Source of the DNA: WLMZ01 sp043753895
Lineage (GTDB): Bacteria > Actinomycetota > Acidimicrobiia > Acidimicrobiales > Ilumatobacteraceae
NCBI GenBank assembly: GCA_043753895.1
Contig: JAYUWK010000146.1
Span: 62,001-126,000 of the forward strand
Direction of reading: 5' to 3'
DNA: 64,000 nucleotides
In this document: positions 19,873 to 29,483 of the stretch, one piece after another
Layout: the number at the start of each line of letters is the position of its first letter
Position numbering within the stretch: the stretch's first letter is position 1
Translations under genes and position numbers: made by a program
The notes under the pieces: model-generated
What the model saw: only the letters and a program-made list of their open reading frames with translations
Databases searched by the model: none
What the model was told of the DNA's origin: nothing

Positions 19873-21777
19873 ATGATCGAACGCATCATGGTGACGCGTC
19901 CGCCGACCGGCAGTATCCCCGAGAATCCGGGGTCGTATCAGTTCAAAGACCTCGAGGGTCGCGTCATCTATGTGGGTAAGGCGTCGAACCTGCGCCAGCG
20001 TCTGAGCAACTACTTCCAAGACCCGCGCAACATGCATGTGCGAACCGCGCAGATGGTGGCCACGGCCGACACAGTGGAATGGATCGAGGTGCGCAACGAG
20101 GTCGAAGCCTTGATGCTCGAGTACAGCCTCATCAAACAGCACCGGCCGCGGTTCAACATTCGCCTGCGCGACGACAAGAGCTATCCGTTCTTGGCGGTCA
20201 CGATGGATGAGGAATGGCCGCGGGCGTTGGTGATGCGCGGCCACAAACGCAAGGGGGTGCGCTACTTCGGACCGTATGCGCACGCCTACGCGATTCGCGA
20301 CACACTCGACCTCTTGCTGCGCAGTTTCCCGATTCGCACCTGCAGCAACGGCAAGTTCAACGACCACCAGCGGCTCGGCCGGCCCTGTCTGTTGTTCCAC
20401 ATCGAGAAGTGCAGTGGCCCATGCGTGGGCAACATCGAACGTCCCGAGTACTTCCAGCAGGTGACCGAACTGTGCGACTTCCTCGACGGTGACACCGACG
20501 AGATCGTCGATCGCCTCGAATCCGATATGCGCGCGGCGGCGAAGGGGCTCGAGTTCGAGAAGGCGGCCCGGCTCCGTGATCGATGGGCAGCCGTGCAGCG
20601 TGCGATCGAGAAGCAGCAGATGGTTGCCGAACGGAGCGAGGACATCGACGTCATCGGTATCGCCGACGACGAACTGGAAGCAGCGGTGCAGGTGTTCTTC
20701 GTGCGCAAGGGCAGGGTGGTCGGACGCAAGGGTTTCATCATCGACAAGGTCGAGGATCTCACGGCCGGGGGCTTGGTCGATCGCATCATGGAGCAGATGT
20801 ACGGCGACGAACCGCCATTGGGCATCCCCAAGCAAGTGCTCGTACCCGTCGACGCAGAAGATCTGAACACGTACGAGGAGTGGCTGACACATCTGCGTGG
20901 CACGCGGGTGCAGATTCGCGTTCCCCAGCGCGGCGACAAGCGGGACCTGCACGAGACGGTCACGCGTAACGCCAAGGAGGAATTCGCTCGTCATCGCCTG
21001 CGGCGCGCCGCCGATCACAACACGCGCAGCCGCGCGCTCACCGAGTTGCAGGATCTCCTCGGGCTGCCCGAGGCCCCGCTGCGCATCGAGTGTTACGACA
21101 TGGCACATCTTCAGGGCACCGACTACGTGGGTTCCATGGTCGTGCTCGAAGACGGTCTGCCGAACAAGCGCGAGTATCGCCGCTTCAAGGTGAAAACGGT
21201 CGCCGGTAACGACGACTACGCCGCAATGGAAGAAGTCCTCACTCGCCGCCTCACTGCGTATCTCGAGCAGCGCGACCAACCGGTGAACGAACGGGGAGAC
21301 CGGCCCGGCAAGTTCGCATACCCACCGCAACTGCTGCTGGTCGACGGCGGCAAGGGGCAACTCGCTGTTGCCGAACGCGTTGTCAAGGCGTTGGGTCTTG
21401 AGCATGAAATCCCCATTGCATCGCTCGCGAAGCGATTCGAAGAGGTCTATATGCCCGGCAGCAGCCTGCCCGTGAACGTGCCACGGGGCAGCGAAGCTCT
21501 CTTCATGCTCCAACGCATTCGCGACGAGGCGCATCGGTTTGCCAACAGTTTTCATCGCGAGTTGCGCGGCAAGCGGATGACGAAGAGTTCGCTCGACGAC
21601 ATCGCCGGTCTCGGCGACACACGCAAAGTACGCCTTGCCAAGGAACTCGGTGGTGTCAACGCCGTGAAGAAGGCGTCGCTCGAGACGCTGAAGTCACTCA
21701 CCTGGCTGCCCGACGTCGTTGCCGAAACCGTGTACGCAAAGTTCCATCCGCCCGGGTCCGAGCAGGTTGCGCCCTAG
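19873..21777 (+). CDS. uvrC: UvrABC excinuclease subunit C
   Basis: The 634-residue nuclease makes the dual incisions of excision repair. It has an N-terminal GIY-YIG domain (GSYQFKDLEGRVIYVGKA), a Cys-rich segment (CLLFHIEKCSGPCVG), a UVR motif (EKAARLRDRWAAVQ), an RNase H-like domain with ECYDMAHLQGTDYVGSMVV and LLVDGGKGQL, and C-terminal helix-hairpin-helix repeats. ATG 19873 and ATG 19888 are both plausible and neither has a clear ribosome-binding site. No SOS box is visible upstream. Confidence 0.97.
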   Translation: MIERIMVTRPPTGSIPENPGSYQFKDLEGRVIYVGKASNLRQRLSNYFQDPRNMHVRTAQMVATADTVEWIEVRNEVEALMLEYSLIKQHRPRFNIRLRDDKSYPFLAVTMDEEWPRALVMRGHKRKGVRYFGPYAHAYAIRDTLDLLLRSFPIRTCSNGKFNDHQRLGRPCLLFHIEKCSGPCVGNIERPEYFQQVTELCDFLDGDTDEIVDRLESDMRAAAKGLEFEKAARLRDRWAAVQRAIEKQQMVAERSEDIDVIGIADDELEAAVQVFFVRKGRVVGRKGFIIDKVEDLTAGGLVDRIMEQMYGDEPPLGIPKQVLVPVDAEDLNTYEEWLTHLRGTRVQIRVPQRGDKRDLHETVTRNAKEEFARHRLRRAADHNTRSRALTELQDLLGLPEAPLRIECYDMAHLQGTDYVGSMVVLEDGLPNKREYRRFKVKTVAGNDDYAAMEEVLTRRLTAYLEQRDQPVNERGDRPGKFAYPPQLLLVDGGKGQLAVAERVVKALGLEHEIPIASLAKRFEEVYMPGSSLPVNVPRGSEALFMLQRIRDEAHRFANSFHRELRGKRMTKSSLDDIAGLGDTRKVRLAKELGGVNAVKKASLETLKSLTWLPDVVAETVYAKFHPPGSEQVAP

Positions 21778-21790
21778 CCACTGCGCTTGA

Positions 21791-22699
21791 TCAGAACGCG
21801 GACAGCACCTCGGCGTGGATGCGCTGCAGGACGTGCATGCGCTGTTCGGCGGTGCTGCCGAGCGTGAAATCAGGAACTGCGAATTCGTCGACGCCCAACT
21901 GCACGTAATTGCCGATGAGGTCGATGAGCTCGTTCGGCCCACCGACCAAGGACCGACCGACCGGGACGACCTTGCGCAGGTTGTCTCGCGCCGCGTCGTT
22001 GTCGGTGAGAAAGATCATTGCCTGCGCAGAACGGCGAATGCTGGCAAAGTCACGGCCTTCACGCTCGCACGCCTGCGCGAATGTTGACGTGCGTTCGGTG
22101 ACCAGAGTTGGGTCACCCCAGGTGTTCCATTCGTCGGCCCAGCGCGCCGTGATGCGCATCATGCGCGGGCTGCCCGTTCCGACCAGAATCGGGAGCACAT
22201 CCTGAATCGGCTTGGGTTCGAAGGGCGCGTTGGCGAGCTCGTAGTACGCCCCCACCATGTCGGTTCGTGGCTGACGCAACAGGCGGCGGATGACCTCGAT
22301 GCCCTCTGCGAAGCGGGTGACCCGCTCTGCGGCCGCTGGGAGTTCGAAACCGTATGCGGCGTGTTCGTTCACCTGCCATCCGGCGCCGATGCCCAGAACC
22401 ACGCGCCCCTCGCTGATGTGGTCCACAGTCGTTGCGCGCTTGGCCAACACCACGGGGTGATGAATCGTGAGCGGTGACACCATCGAGGTGAGGCGGATTC
22501 TCGGCACTGCAGCGGCAATGCCGCCGAGCACGCTCCAACACTCGAGCGCCGGTCCGTCGCTGATGGTGTTGTCGTCGGTTTGGGGCATGAAGTGATCGGC
22601 GCTCCACAGCGCGTGCCATCCGGTGCGCTCGGCATATCGGGCGAGCTCGAGCAACTCCGCCCAGGGTCGGTCAAAGGATGGCCAGATCGAGAACTTCAT
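21791..22699 (-). CDS. LLM-class F420-dependent oxidoreductase
   Basis: The 302-residue luciferase-like TIM-barrel flavin/F420 enzyme starts at ATG 22699 (MKFSIWPSFDRPWAELLELA). The core includes LWSADHFMPQTDDN, RIRLTSMVSPLTIHHPVVLAKRA in outline, and GRVVLGIGAGWQVNEHAAYGF, which is typical of F420-using members. It would transfer hydride from reduced F420 to an unknown substrate. It is convergent with uvrC (13-bp gap) and divergent from the next methyltransferase. Confidence 0.88.
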   Translation of the reverse strand: MKFSIWPSFDRPWAELLELARYAERTGWHALWSADHFMPQTDDNTISDGPALECWSVLGGIAAAVPRIRLTSMVSPLTIHHPVVLAKRATTVDHISEGRVVLGIGAGWQVNEHAAYGFELPAAAERVTRFAEGIEVIRRLLRQPRTDMVGAYYELANAPFEPKPIQDVLPILVGTGSPRMMRITARWADEWNTWGDPTLVTERTSTFAQACEREGRDFASIRRSAQAMIFLTDNDAARDNLRKVVPVGRSLVGGPNELIDLIGNYVQLGVDEFAVPDFTLGSTAEQRMHVLQRIHAEVLSAF

Positions 22700-22767
22700 C
22701 CCCTGACCGTAATCCAGCGATCGCGGGGGACACGCGGCCGTCCAAGGTTTGGTCGTAGCCTGACGGC

Positions 22768-23508
22768 ATGCCCCATCAGCCTGGCGACGATGACCTGTGG
22801 GAAACACATGCGGAGTGGTGGATCGATGGTTTCACCGATGGAGCCGACCCTGAGTACGAAGAGCAGATCCTTCCGCTCGCCGCTGCCGAATTGGCCGATG
22901 CAAAACGCGTGCTCGACGTGGGTTGTGGCGATGGACAGGTGAGCCGGCTCGCCGTGAAGCTCGGGGCTCGTCGTGTCATCGGACTCGACCCCACGTGGAA
23001 CCAGGTGAAGGTGGCCCATCAGCGCGGTGGGGGAGCAGTGTTCGTCCGATCTGGCGCGGCGGCGCTGCCCTTCCCTGATGCATCCTTCGATGCGGTTGTC
23101 GCCTGCCTCGTGTTCGAGCACATCCGTGATGTCGACGATGCCATCGCCGAAGTCGCCCGGGTACTCGAGCCGGGAGGACGGTTCTGTTTCTTCCTCAACC
23201 ATCCGCTGCTGCAGACGCCGAACAGCGGGTGGATCGACGATCAGGTGCTCGACCCGCCCGAACAGTATTGGCGCATCGGCCCGTATCTCATCGAGGACGA
23301 AACCATCGAAGAGGTTGAAAAGGACGTGTTCATCCCGTTCATCCACCGTCCGCTCAGCCGCTATCTCAACGCGTTGGCCGACAACGGCCTCTTCCTCCAG
23401 CGCATGGTCGAACCCGCCCCGCCGCCGGGCTTCCTGGCGAAGGCATCCGAGTATGAGGCCGCCGCGACAATTCCCCGTTTGTTGTATCTACGCACGTGCA
23501 AGCGATGA
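22768..23508 (+). CDS. Class I SAM-dependent methyltransferase
   Basis: The 246-residue Methyltransf_11-type protein has motif I RVLDVGCGDGQVSRLA (about 48-63), IGLDPTWNQV, the FDAVVACLVFEHI strand and LEPGGRFCFFLNHPLL. The acidic N-terminus ends in ETHAEWW, common to small-molecule methyltransferases. The substrate is unknown. It lies 18 bp before rapZ and may be co-transcribed with it. Confidence 0.85.
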   Translation: MPHQPGDDDLWETHAEWWIDGFTDGADPEYEEQILPLAAAELADAKRVLDVGCGDGQVSRLAVKLGARRVIGLDPTWNQVKVAHQRGGGAVFVRSGAAALPFPDASFDAVVACLVFEHIRDVDDAIAEVARVLEPGGRFCFFLNHPLLQTPNSGWIDDQVLDPPEQYWRIGPYLIEDETIEEVEKDVFIPFIHRPLSRYLNALADNGLFLQRMVEPAPPPGFLAKASEYEAAATIPRLLYLRTCKR

Positions 23509-23526
23509 CCACTACCATGCGGCGCG

Positions 23527-24390
23527 ATGGCTGACATTCTCGTCATCACGGGGCTTTCTGGAGCGGGGCGCTCGAACGCGGCCGATTTCCTCGAGGACAT
23601 GGGCTGGTTCGTGGTCGACAATCTGCCCGTCACGCTGATGGACAAGATCATCGACCTCGGAGTCGGTTCCGGTGCTGGCTCGGGGTCGGGCATCCAGCAG
23701 TTGGGTGTCGTAGTAGGACCTACCGCGGATCAGGCCGATGTCGTCAACGAAATCCGCCAACTCCGCACCAAGGGTCATCGTGTGCGTGTTCTCTTCCTCG
23801 AGGCCGGAACACCCGAATTGGTGAAACGTTACGGCAGTACGCGGCGCAAGCATCCGCTCGACGATGGCGCAGCGTCGATGACCATGGCGATCGAACGCGA
23901 GCGTTCATTACTCGAACCAGTGAAGGCTGAGTCGGACTTGATCATCGACACCACGACGTTGAGCGTGCACCAACTCAAGGCGCGCATTACCGATGCGTTC
24001 ACGAATGATTCCGCGGGCGCGGCGATGCATACTGCGATCACGAGCTTCGGGTTCAAGCAGGGCATCCCGCTCGATGTCGATTTGGTCATCGATGTGCGGT
24101 TCCTTCCGAACCCACACTGGATCGAGGACCTGCGTCCGCTCACCGGGCTCGATGAGCCCGTACGCACCTACGTGATGCAACAGCCCGCCACGGCGGAGTT
24201 CCTCGATCGGTTCGAGCATCTGCTCGAACTATTGCTGCCGGCCTATGCGGGAGAGGGCAAGAGCTACCTCTCAATCGCCATCGGTTGCACGGGTGGTCAG
24301 CACCGTTCCGTGGCGATCACCGAGGAACTCGCCACGTGGATGCGACGCCAGGGCTATCACCCACGCGTCACCCACCGCGACATGCCGTGA
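23527..24390 (+). CDS. rapZ: RNase adapter / nucleotide-binding protein RapZ (YvcJ)
   Basis: The 287-residue P-loop protein has Walker A GLSGAGRS near the N-terminus. The usual Lys is Arg, a change I recall in other actinobacterial members. The C-terminal domain has FGFKQGIPLDVDLVIDVRFL and the ligand-binding IGCTGGQHRSVAITEELA. Enterobacterial RapZ binds glucosamine-6-phosphate and guides RNase E; the actinobacterial role is unclear. The usual neighbours yvcK and whiA are absent: gap starts 82 bp downstream. Confidence 0.95.
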   Translation: MADILVITGLSGAGRSNAADFLEDMGWFVVDNLPVTLMDKIIDLGVGSGAGSGSGIQQLGVVVGPTADQADVVNEIRQLRTKGHRVRVLFLEAGTPELVKRYGSTRRKHPLDDGAASMTMAIERERSLLEPVKAESDLIIDTTTLSVHQLKARITDAFTNDSAGAAMHTAITSFGFKQGIPLDVDLVIDVRFLPNPHWIEDLRPLTGLDEPVRTYVMQQPATAEFLDRFEHLLELLLPAYAGEGKSYLSIAIGCTGGQHRSVAITEELATWMRRQGYHPRVTHRDMP

Positions 24391-24471
24391 CCGCACACTT
24401 TCTCGTCGGTGAGGTAGCAGAGCAACTAAGGTCAGCAGTGCAGTCCCCCTTCGTGAAAGGACACGTCTGTC

Positions 24472-25524
24472 ATGACGGTTCGTGTAGGTATCAATGGATT
24501 TGGCCGTATCGGCCGTAACTTCTTTCGCGCTGCAAAAGCTCGCGGTGTCGATATCGATTTCGTTGCGGTGAACGACCTCGGTTCGCTCACGACAATGGCG
24601 CATCTGCTCAAGTACGACTCGGTCGTCGGACAGTTGCCCAACTCCATCAAGGCCGTGAAGGACGGCATCAGCGTGGATGGTGACACGCTCAAGGTGCTGC
24701 AGATGCGCAACCCGAACGAACTGCCGTGGGGCGACCTCGGCGTCGACGTCGTCATCGAGTCCACCGGCTTCTTCACCGATCGCCCGAAGGCCGCGCTGCA
24801 CCTCGACGGTGGGGCGCCGCTCGTCATCGTGAGCGCACCATCGAATGGTGCAGATGCAACATTCGTGTACGGCGTGAACCACACCGACTTCGATCCGGCC
24901 AAGCACCATGTCATCTCGAACGCAAGCTGCACCACCAACTGCCTCGTTCCGCTGATCAAGGTGCTCGACGACGCATTCGGTATCGAGAACGGAATGATGA
25001 CCACCGTGCACGCATACACCGGCGACCAGAACCTGGTCGATGGCCCACACAGCGACCTGCGTCGCGCCCGTGCCGCTGCGATCAACATCGTGCCCTCGAG
25101 CACTGGTGCGGCCCGCGCCACGAGCTTGGTGATGGCCGGCATGAAGGGTCGCCTCGATGGCACTGCGTTGCGCGTGCCAGTGCCCACCGGATCGATCACC
25201 GACTTCACCGGCAACCTCAAGAAGGCCGCAACCGTGGCCGAGATCAACGCGGCCTACAAAGCGGCTGCCTCCCGCGGCCCGCTGAAGGGTGTGCTCAAGT
25301 ACACCGAGGACCCCATCGTCTCCAGCGACATCGTCACCGATCCGCACAGCTGTGTGTACGACTCCGGCCTCACGATGAGCGTGGGCAACTTGGTGAAAGT
25401 ACTCGGTTGGTACGACAACGAGTGGGGCTACAGCAACCGCTTGGTCGACCTCACCCTGTACACCGCCAAGGAAATGAAGAAGGCAGCGTCGGCTTCGAAG
25501 AAGGCAGCCGCAAAGAAGCGCTGA
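24472..25524 (+). CDS. gap: Glyceraldehyde-3-phosphate dehydrogenase
   Basis: The 350-residue glycolytic enzyme oxidises glyceraldehyde-3-phosphate with NAD. It has the N-terminal NAD motif GINGFGRIGRNFFRAA, catalytic Cys in SNASCTTNCL, the active-site His region TTVHAYTGDQ, and WYDNEWGYSNR near the end. The last 15 residues form a Lys/Ala-rich tail that most GAPDHs lack. A GAAAGGA site precedes ATG 24472. The stop overlaps the pgk start by one base. Confidence 0.98.
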   Translation: MTVRVGINGFGRIGRNFFRAAKARGVDIDFVAVNDLGSLTTMAHLLKYDSVVGQLPNSIKAVKDGISVDGDTLKVLQMRNPNELPWGDLGVDVVIESTGFFTDRPKAALHLDGGAPLVIVSAPSNGADATFVYGVNHTDFDPAKHHVISNASCTTNCLVPLIKVLDDAFGIENGMMTTVHAYTGDQNLVDGPHSDLRRARAAAINIVPSSTGAARATSLVMAGMKGRLDGTALRVPVPTGSITDFTGNLKKAATVAEINAAYKAAASRGPLKGVLKYTEDPIVSSDIVTDPHSCVYDSGLTMSVGNLVKVLGWYDNEWGYSNRLVDLTLYTAKEMKKAASASKKAAAKKR

Positions 25525-26627
25525 TGAAACATATCCCGGTTCTCGACGACCTCGGCGACGTCCGAGGCAAACGTGTGCTGGTGCGAACCGACTTCAACGT
25601 TCCGATGGAGAACGGCGAGATCACCGACGACTTTCGCATTCGAGCCGCGCTGCCCACCCTCAACTGGCTCACTGAACGCGGCGCGAGTGTTGTGTGTGCG
25701 AGCCATCTCGGTCGGCCGAAGGGTCGTCCTGAACCGAAGTACAGCATGGCTCCTGTGCGTGAACGCCTGACCGAGTTGGCCCCGGGTGTGGACCTGATGG
25801 AGAACCTTCGCTTCCACCCCGGCGAAGAAGGCAACGATCCGGCGTTCGTGGCCAACCTCGTGGCCGGCATCGACACGTACGTGAACGACGCGTTCGGTGC
25901 GGCGCATCGTGCGCACGCGTCGATCGTTGGCCCGCCCAAGACCTTGCCATCGGCGATGGGGCTTCTGTTGCAGAAAGAGGTCGAGGTGCTCCTCGGCCTG
26001 CGTGATCATCCCAAGCGTCCGTTCGTCGCAGTGCTCGGCGGCGCGAAGATCTCCGACAAGCTCGGAGTCGTCGAAGCATTGTTGAACACCGTTGATGCAC
26101 TGGTGATCGGTGGCGCAATGTGTTTCACGTTTTTTGCCGCTCAGGGCAAGCCGATCGGCGATTCGTTGTGGGAACCCGAACAGCTCGAGACCTGCAAGCG
26201 CCTGCTCGCGTCGGGCAAGACCATTCACCTGCCCGAGGACATCACTGGTGTCGATGCGCAGGGAACGTATTCCACGTGGGGCACCCGGCTCCCCGATGGC
26301 GCGAAGGGGTTCGACATCGGCCCCGGCTCCGCAGCGGCGTTCACCGACATCATCATCGAAGCGCGCACCGTGTTCTGGAACGGTCCCATGGGAATGTTCG
26401 AAGACGACCGTTTCGCGGCTGGCACCCGCACGGTTGCTCAGGCGATGGCCGACACCAAAGCCTTTACCGTGGTCGGCGGGGGAGACTCTGCCGCCGCGCT
26501 CGCCCAGTTCGGTCTCGATGACGAAGTCGATCATGTGTCCACGGGTGGGGGCGCGTCGTTGGAATTGCTCGAACTCGGCGACCTGCCCGGTCTCGCTGCA
26601 CTCAGGAGCGCACCCAATGCCGTCTGA
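25524..26627 (+). CDS. pgk: Phosphoglycerate kinase (short form)
   Basis: The 367-residue glycolytic kinase transfers phosphate from 1,3-bisphosphoglycerate to ADP. Motifs are RTDFNVPMENG, ASHLGRPKG, ENLRFHPGEEGND, VNDAFGAAHRAHAS, LGGAKISDKLGV, FWNGPMGMFE and VVGGGDSAAAL. It is about 25-30 residues shorter than most bacterial enzymes. The gap falls between the VRERLTELAPG helix and ENLRF, where a strand-helix segment normally lies. All substrate-binding motifs remain. It overlaps gap by one base and tpiA by 11 bases. Confidence 0.96.
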   Translation: MKHIPVLDDLGDVRGKRVLVRTDFNVPMENGEITDDFRIRAALPTLNWLTERGASVVCASHLGRPKGRPEPKYSMAPVRERLTELAPGVDLMENLRFHPGEEGNDPAFVANLVAGIDTYVNDAFGAAHRAHASIVGPPKTLPSAMGLLLQKEVEVLLGLRDHPKRPFVAVLGGAKISDKLGVVEALLNTVDALVIGGAMCFTFFAAQGKPIGDSLWEPEQLETCKRLLASGKTIHLPEDITGVDAQGTYSTWGTRLPDGAKGFDIGPGSAAAFTDIIIEARTVFWNGPMGMFEDDRFAAGTRTVAQAMADTKAFTVVGGGDSAAALAQFGLDDEVDHVSTGGGASLELLELGDLPGLAALRSAPNAV

Positions 26628-27396
26628 TCGTCGACCCATCATCAGTGCCAACTGGAAGATGCACAACAACCACTTCGAGGCCATTCAGAGTGTGCAGAAG
26701 TTGTCGTATCTGGTCGGCAAGGACGACGTAGCCGTGGTCGACGTTGTCATTCATCCTCCGTTCACCGACATCCGTAGCATCCAGACCCTCATCGAGGCCG
26801 ACGAGTTGCACTATGCCCTGGGAGCGCAGAACTGCCACTGGGAGGACAAGGGTGCCTTCACCGGCGAGGTGTCGCCAGTGTTTCTCGCCAAGCTCGGTGT
26901 GCAGTACGTGATCTGTGGTCACAGCGAACGACGCGAACTGTTCGGCGAGACCGACGAGGTCGTGGCCAAGAAGGTCGAGGCCATTCAGCGTCACGGCATG
27001 ACGCCGATCATGTGCGTTGGCGAGACGTTGGCCGAGCGCGAAGCCGGCGATACCGAATCGAAAGTACTCGGCCAAGTTCGTGCAGGCATCGCCGGCGGGG
27101 CCGGTGACAAGGTTGCCTCTATGGTCATTGCGTACGAGCCGATCTGGGCGATCGGTACCGGACTCACCGCCACGTCCGACGATGCGCAGACCGTGTGCGC
27201 GGCGATCCGGCGTTGCGTCGGCGAGGTTGCCGGGCCAGCGTCGGCCGACTCGATGCGTATTCAGTACGGCGGGTCGGTGAAGGCTGCCAACATTGCCGAG
27301 CTGATGGCACAGGAAGACATCGACGGAGCGCTCGTAGGCGGCGCCAGTCTCGATCCTGACGAGTTTGCGCGCATTGTTCAGTTCCGTAACCACTGA
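26617..27396 (+). CDS. tpiA: Triosephosphate isomerase
   Basis: The 259-residue TIM barrel interconverts dihydroxyacetone phosphate and glyceraldehyde-3-phosphate. It has catalytic Lys in ISANWKMHNN, His in VICGHSERRELFGE, Glu in AYEPIWAIGTG, and the phosphate loop YGGSVKAAN with GALVGGASL. ATG 26617 lies inside the pgk 3' end (11-bp overlap), so translation of gap-pgk-tpiA is probably coupled. Confidence 0.98.
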   Translation: MPSDRRPIISANWKMHNNHFEAIQSVQKLSYLVGKDDVAVVDVVIHPPFTDIRSIQTLIEADELHYALGAQNCHWEDKGAFTGEVSPVFLAKLGVQYVICGHSERRELFGETDEVVAKKVEAIQRHGMTPIMCVGETLAEREAGDTESKVLGQVRAGIAGGAGDKVASMVIAYEPIWAIGTGLTATSDDAQTVCAAIRRCVGEVAGPASADSMRIQYGGSVKAANIAELMAQEDIDGALVGGASLDPDEFARIVQFRNH

Positions 27397-27512
27397 CTCT
27401 GATCAACAGATTCGGTTCCGCGCAGCTACGTCTGGAACGGACGCGCCATACGTCTTTACTTTTTGGAACACTTGACCGACCCGTGCGTGAAGCGACTGAT
27501 ACGGTGTGGCAT

Positions 27513-27541
27513 CCCGTATTGATCGGGGAGGACAATACGGG
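27513..27541. promoter_or_regulatory. Hairpin in the leader between tpiA and the peptide-binding gene
   Basis: CCCGTATTG (27513-27521) and CAATACGGG (27533-27541) form a perfect 9-bp inverted repeat around an 11-base loop with a GGGGAGG stretch. No T-run follows, so it is not a typical terminator. It lies 88 bp before the GTG of the substrate-binding gene, inside a 232-bp gap that probably holds its promoter. It may be an operator or leader structure; which one cannot be told from sequence. Confidence 0.5.
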
Positions 27542-27628
27542 TACAAGCCGGACCTCGGTTCGTGGTTGTGCCGGCACGCCACCTCGGTGGTGAATTCCTT
27601 CCCTCCCGAACCCTCAGGAGGAACCTAC

Positions 27629-29455
27629 GTGAGCATTTCAAAGCGCAGCCAAGTCGCTGCACTCGCTCTTGGGCTTGCTCTTGTTGCAGGCGCATGTAGC
27701 TCAAGCAGCAAGACACCCAATGGCACAACAGCACCCAGCACCGGTGGCACCACCGGTGCAACCACCGGTGCCAGCACGGCCGATACCGCCGCCGCTGGTA
27801 AAGCCGGCGGCGAGGCGATCTACGCCCAAGAAGAAGAAGGCGTTAACTACAACAACTCGACGTCCAGTGCGAACTCGTTCGCAAACACTGTCGTTTTGAA
27901 CATGCTGCAGCCCAGCTCGTTCATCGTCGACGACAAGCTGAACTACGTCTTGTCGAAGGACTTGGTGGAGTCGGCCGAGGTCACCTCGAGCACTCCGCAG
28001 ACCATTGTCTACAAGATCAACCCGAAGGCCGTCTGGAGCGATGGCATTGCCATTGACTGCAAGGACTTCTACCTCGCCTACATGTCGCAGAACGGCAAAG
28101 TCACCGTGAAGAACCCTGATTTCACGGGTCCTGGTGCTACCGACAAGGACGGCAACAAGTTGCCCGAGACCCTTCCTGTGTTCGATGCGGCCGGCACTAG
28201 CGGCTACGAGCAGATCAAGTCGGTCACGTGCTCGGATGGCGGCAAGACTGTCACCACCGTGTATGACACCGCCTTCGCTGACTGGAAGGGTCTGTTCGGA
28301 AACTTCGTGCCAGCGCACATCATCGAGGCCAAGACTGGCGTTGCCGATATCACCAAGGTTGATGCCACCACCGACTCTCCCGAGATCGAAAAGATCGGCA
28401 AGTTCTGGAACACTGGCTTCAACGGTTGGGATCCTGCCGTTGCGCTGTCCGGCGCTCAGTATCGCGTTGGTACGTACACGCCTGACAAGGGCATCACCCT
28501 CGTGAAGAATGAGAAGTTCTGGGGCACCCCCGGCAACCTCGATACCCTCACGCTGCAGACCATCACCGACGCCTCGGCTCAGGCCGCAGCCTTGGAGAAC
28601 GGCGAAATCCAGGCGATCCAGCCCCAGGCTGACCCTGGTGTCGCAGCTACGTTGGCTGCCGCCAAGAATGTGAAGTTTTCGCCAGCGTCGGGTCTCGTGT
28701 ACGAGCACTACGACATGAACGTCAAGAACCCGATCTTCGCCGACAAGGCCGTTCGTGCGGCATTCGCCGCTTGCGTCGACCGTCAGGACATCATCGACAA
28801 GTTGATCGCACCGATCAACCCAGATGCGAAGCCGCTCAACTCGGTCATCTTCATGCCGCAGCAAAAGGGCTATGAGGATCGCTTCAGCAAGTACGGCACG
28901 TTTGATGTTGCCGCATCGAAGAAGCTTCTCGAAGGTGCTGGCTGGGTTATGGGCGGCGACGGTTTTTACGCCAAGGGTGGCCAGCAGTTGACCTTCAAGA
29001 TCAGCCACAAGGGCATCCAGCGTCGTTCGGACACCGTGCAGAACACCATTGCGTCGTGCAAAAAAGCGGGTTTCAACATCGCTGAGGACAGCGACACCAA
29101 GTTCAACGCGGAGCGCCTGCCAAAGAGCGACTTCGATGTTGCCTTGTTCGCGTGGGTCGGCAACCCCCTGCTCTCGGCGGCCACCGGTATCTACTCCATC
29201 GATGGTGGCGGAAACTACCAGGGCTACGTGAACCAGAAGGTGACCGATATGTACAAGGTCGCCAATAGCGAGCTCGACGAGACCAAGCGTCTCGACGAGA
29301 TGAAGAAGATCGACGCCGCCATCCTCGATGACGTGTGGACGATCCCGCTGTTCCAGTTGGCGGAAATGCCGGCATGGTCGCCAAAGCTGGCCGGCCCGTC
29401 GTTCAACGGCCCGTCAGGTTTGACCTGGAATGCAAATGTTTGGACTGTGAGCTGA
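27629..29455 (+). CDS. Peptide ABC transporter substrate-binding lipoprotein (SBP_bac_5)
   Basis: The 608-residue lipoprotein starts at GTG 27629, seven bases after a perfect AGGAGG. The signal peptide ends in lipobox LVAGAC (Cys about 23), followed by a Ser/Gly/Thr linker. The mature protein has the family-5 fold of oligopeptide or nickel binding proteins (VWSDGIAIDCKDF, YEHYDMNVKNPIFADKAVRAAF). It delivers peptides to the permeases encoded downstream. The frame is open upstream to 27506, but the signal peptide and ribosome-binding site fix the start. Confidence 0.93.
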   Translation: MSISKRSQVAALALGLALVAGACSSSSKTPNGTTAPSTGGTTGATTGASTADTAAAGKAGGEAIYAQEEEGVNYNNSTSSANSFANTVVLNMLQPSSFIVDDKLNYVLSKDLVESAEVTSSTPQTIVYKINPKAVWSDGIAIDCKDFYLAYMSQNGKVTVKNPDFTGPGATDKDGNKLPETLPVFDAAGTSGYEQIKSVTCSDGGKTVTTVYDTAFADWKGLFGNFVPAHIIEAKTGVADITKVDATTDSPEIEKIGKFWNTGFNGWDPAVALSGAQYRVGTYTPDKGITLVKNEKFWGTPGNLDTLTLQTITDASAQAAALENGEIQAIQPQADPGVAATLAAAKNVKFSPASGLVYEHYDMNVKNPIFADKAVRAAFAACVDRQDIIDKLIAPINPDAKPLNSVIFMPQQKGYEDRFSKYGTFDVAASKKLLEGAGWVMGGDGFYAKGGQQLTFKISHKGIQRRSDTVQNTIASCKKAGFNIAEDSDTKFNAERLPKSDFDVALFAWVGNPLLSAATGIYSIDGGGNYQGYVNQKVTDMYKVANSELDETKRLDEMKKIDAAILDDVWTIPLFQLAEMPAWSPKLAGPSFNGPSGLTWNANVWTVS

Positions 29456-29483
29456 GCAATCCGCTCTCGTCAATGTGAATGAC

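Noticed and set aside
19636..21555. Very long minus-strand frame opposite uvrC
   Set aside because: uvrC is certain on the plus strand; the opposite frame is a composition artefact, as are similar long frames opposite uvrB and uvrA.
27472..27505. TTGACC and TGATAC as a promoter before the peptide-binding gene
   Set aside because: Spacing is about 19 bases and the -10 match is weak, so it is not listed as a promoter.
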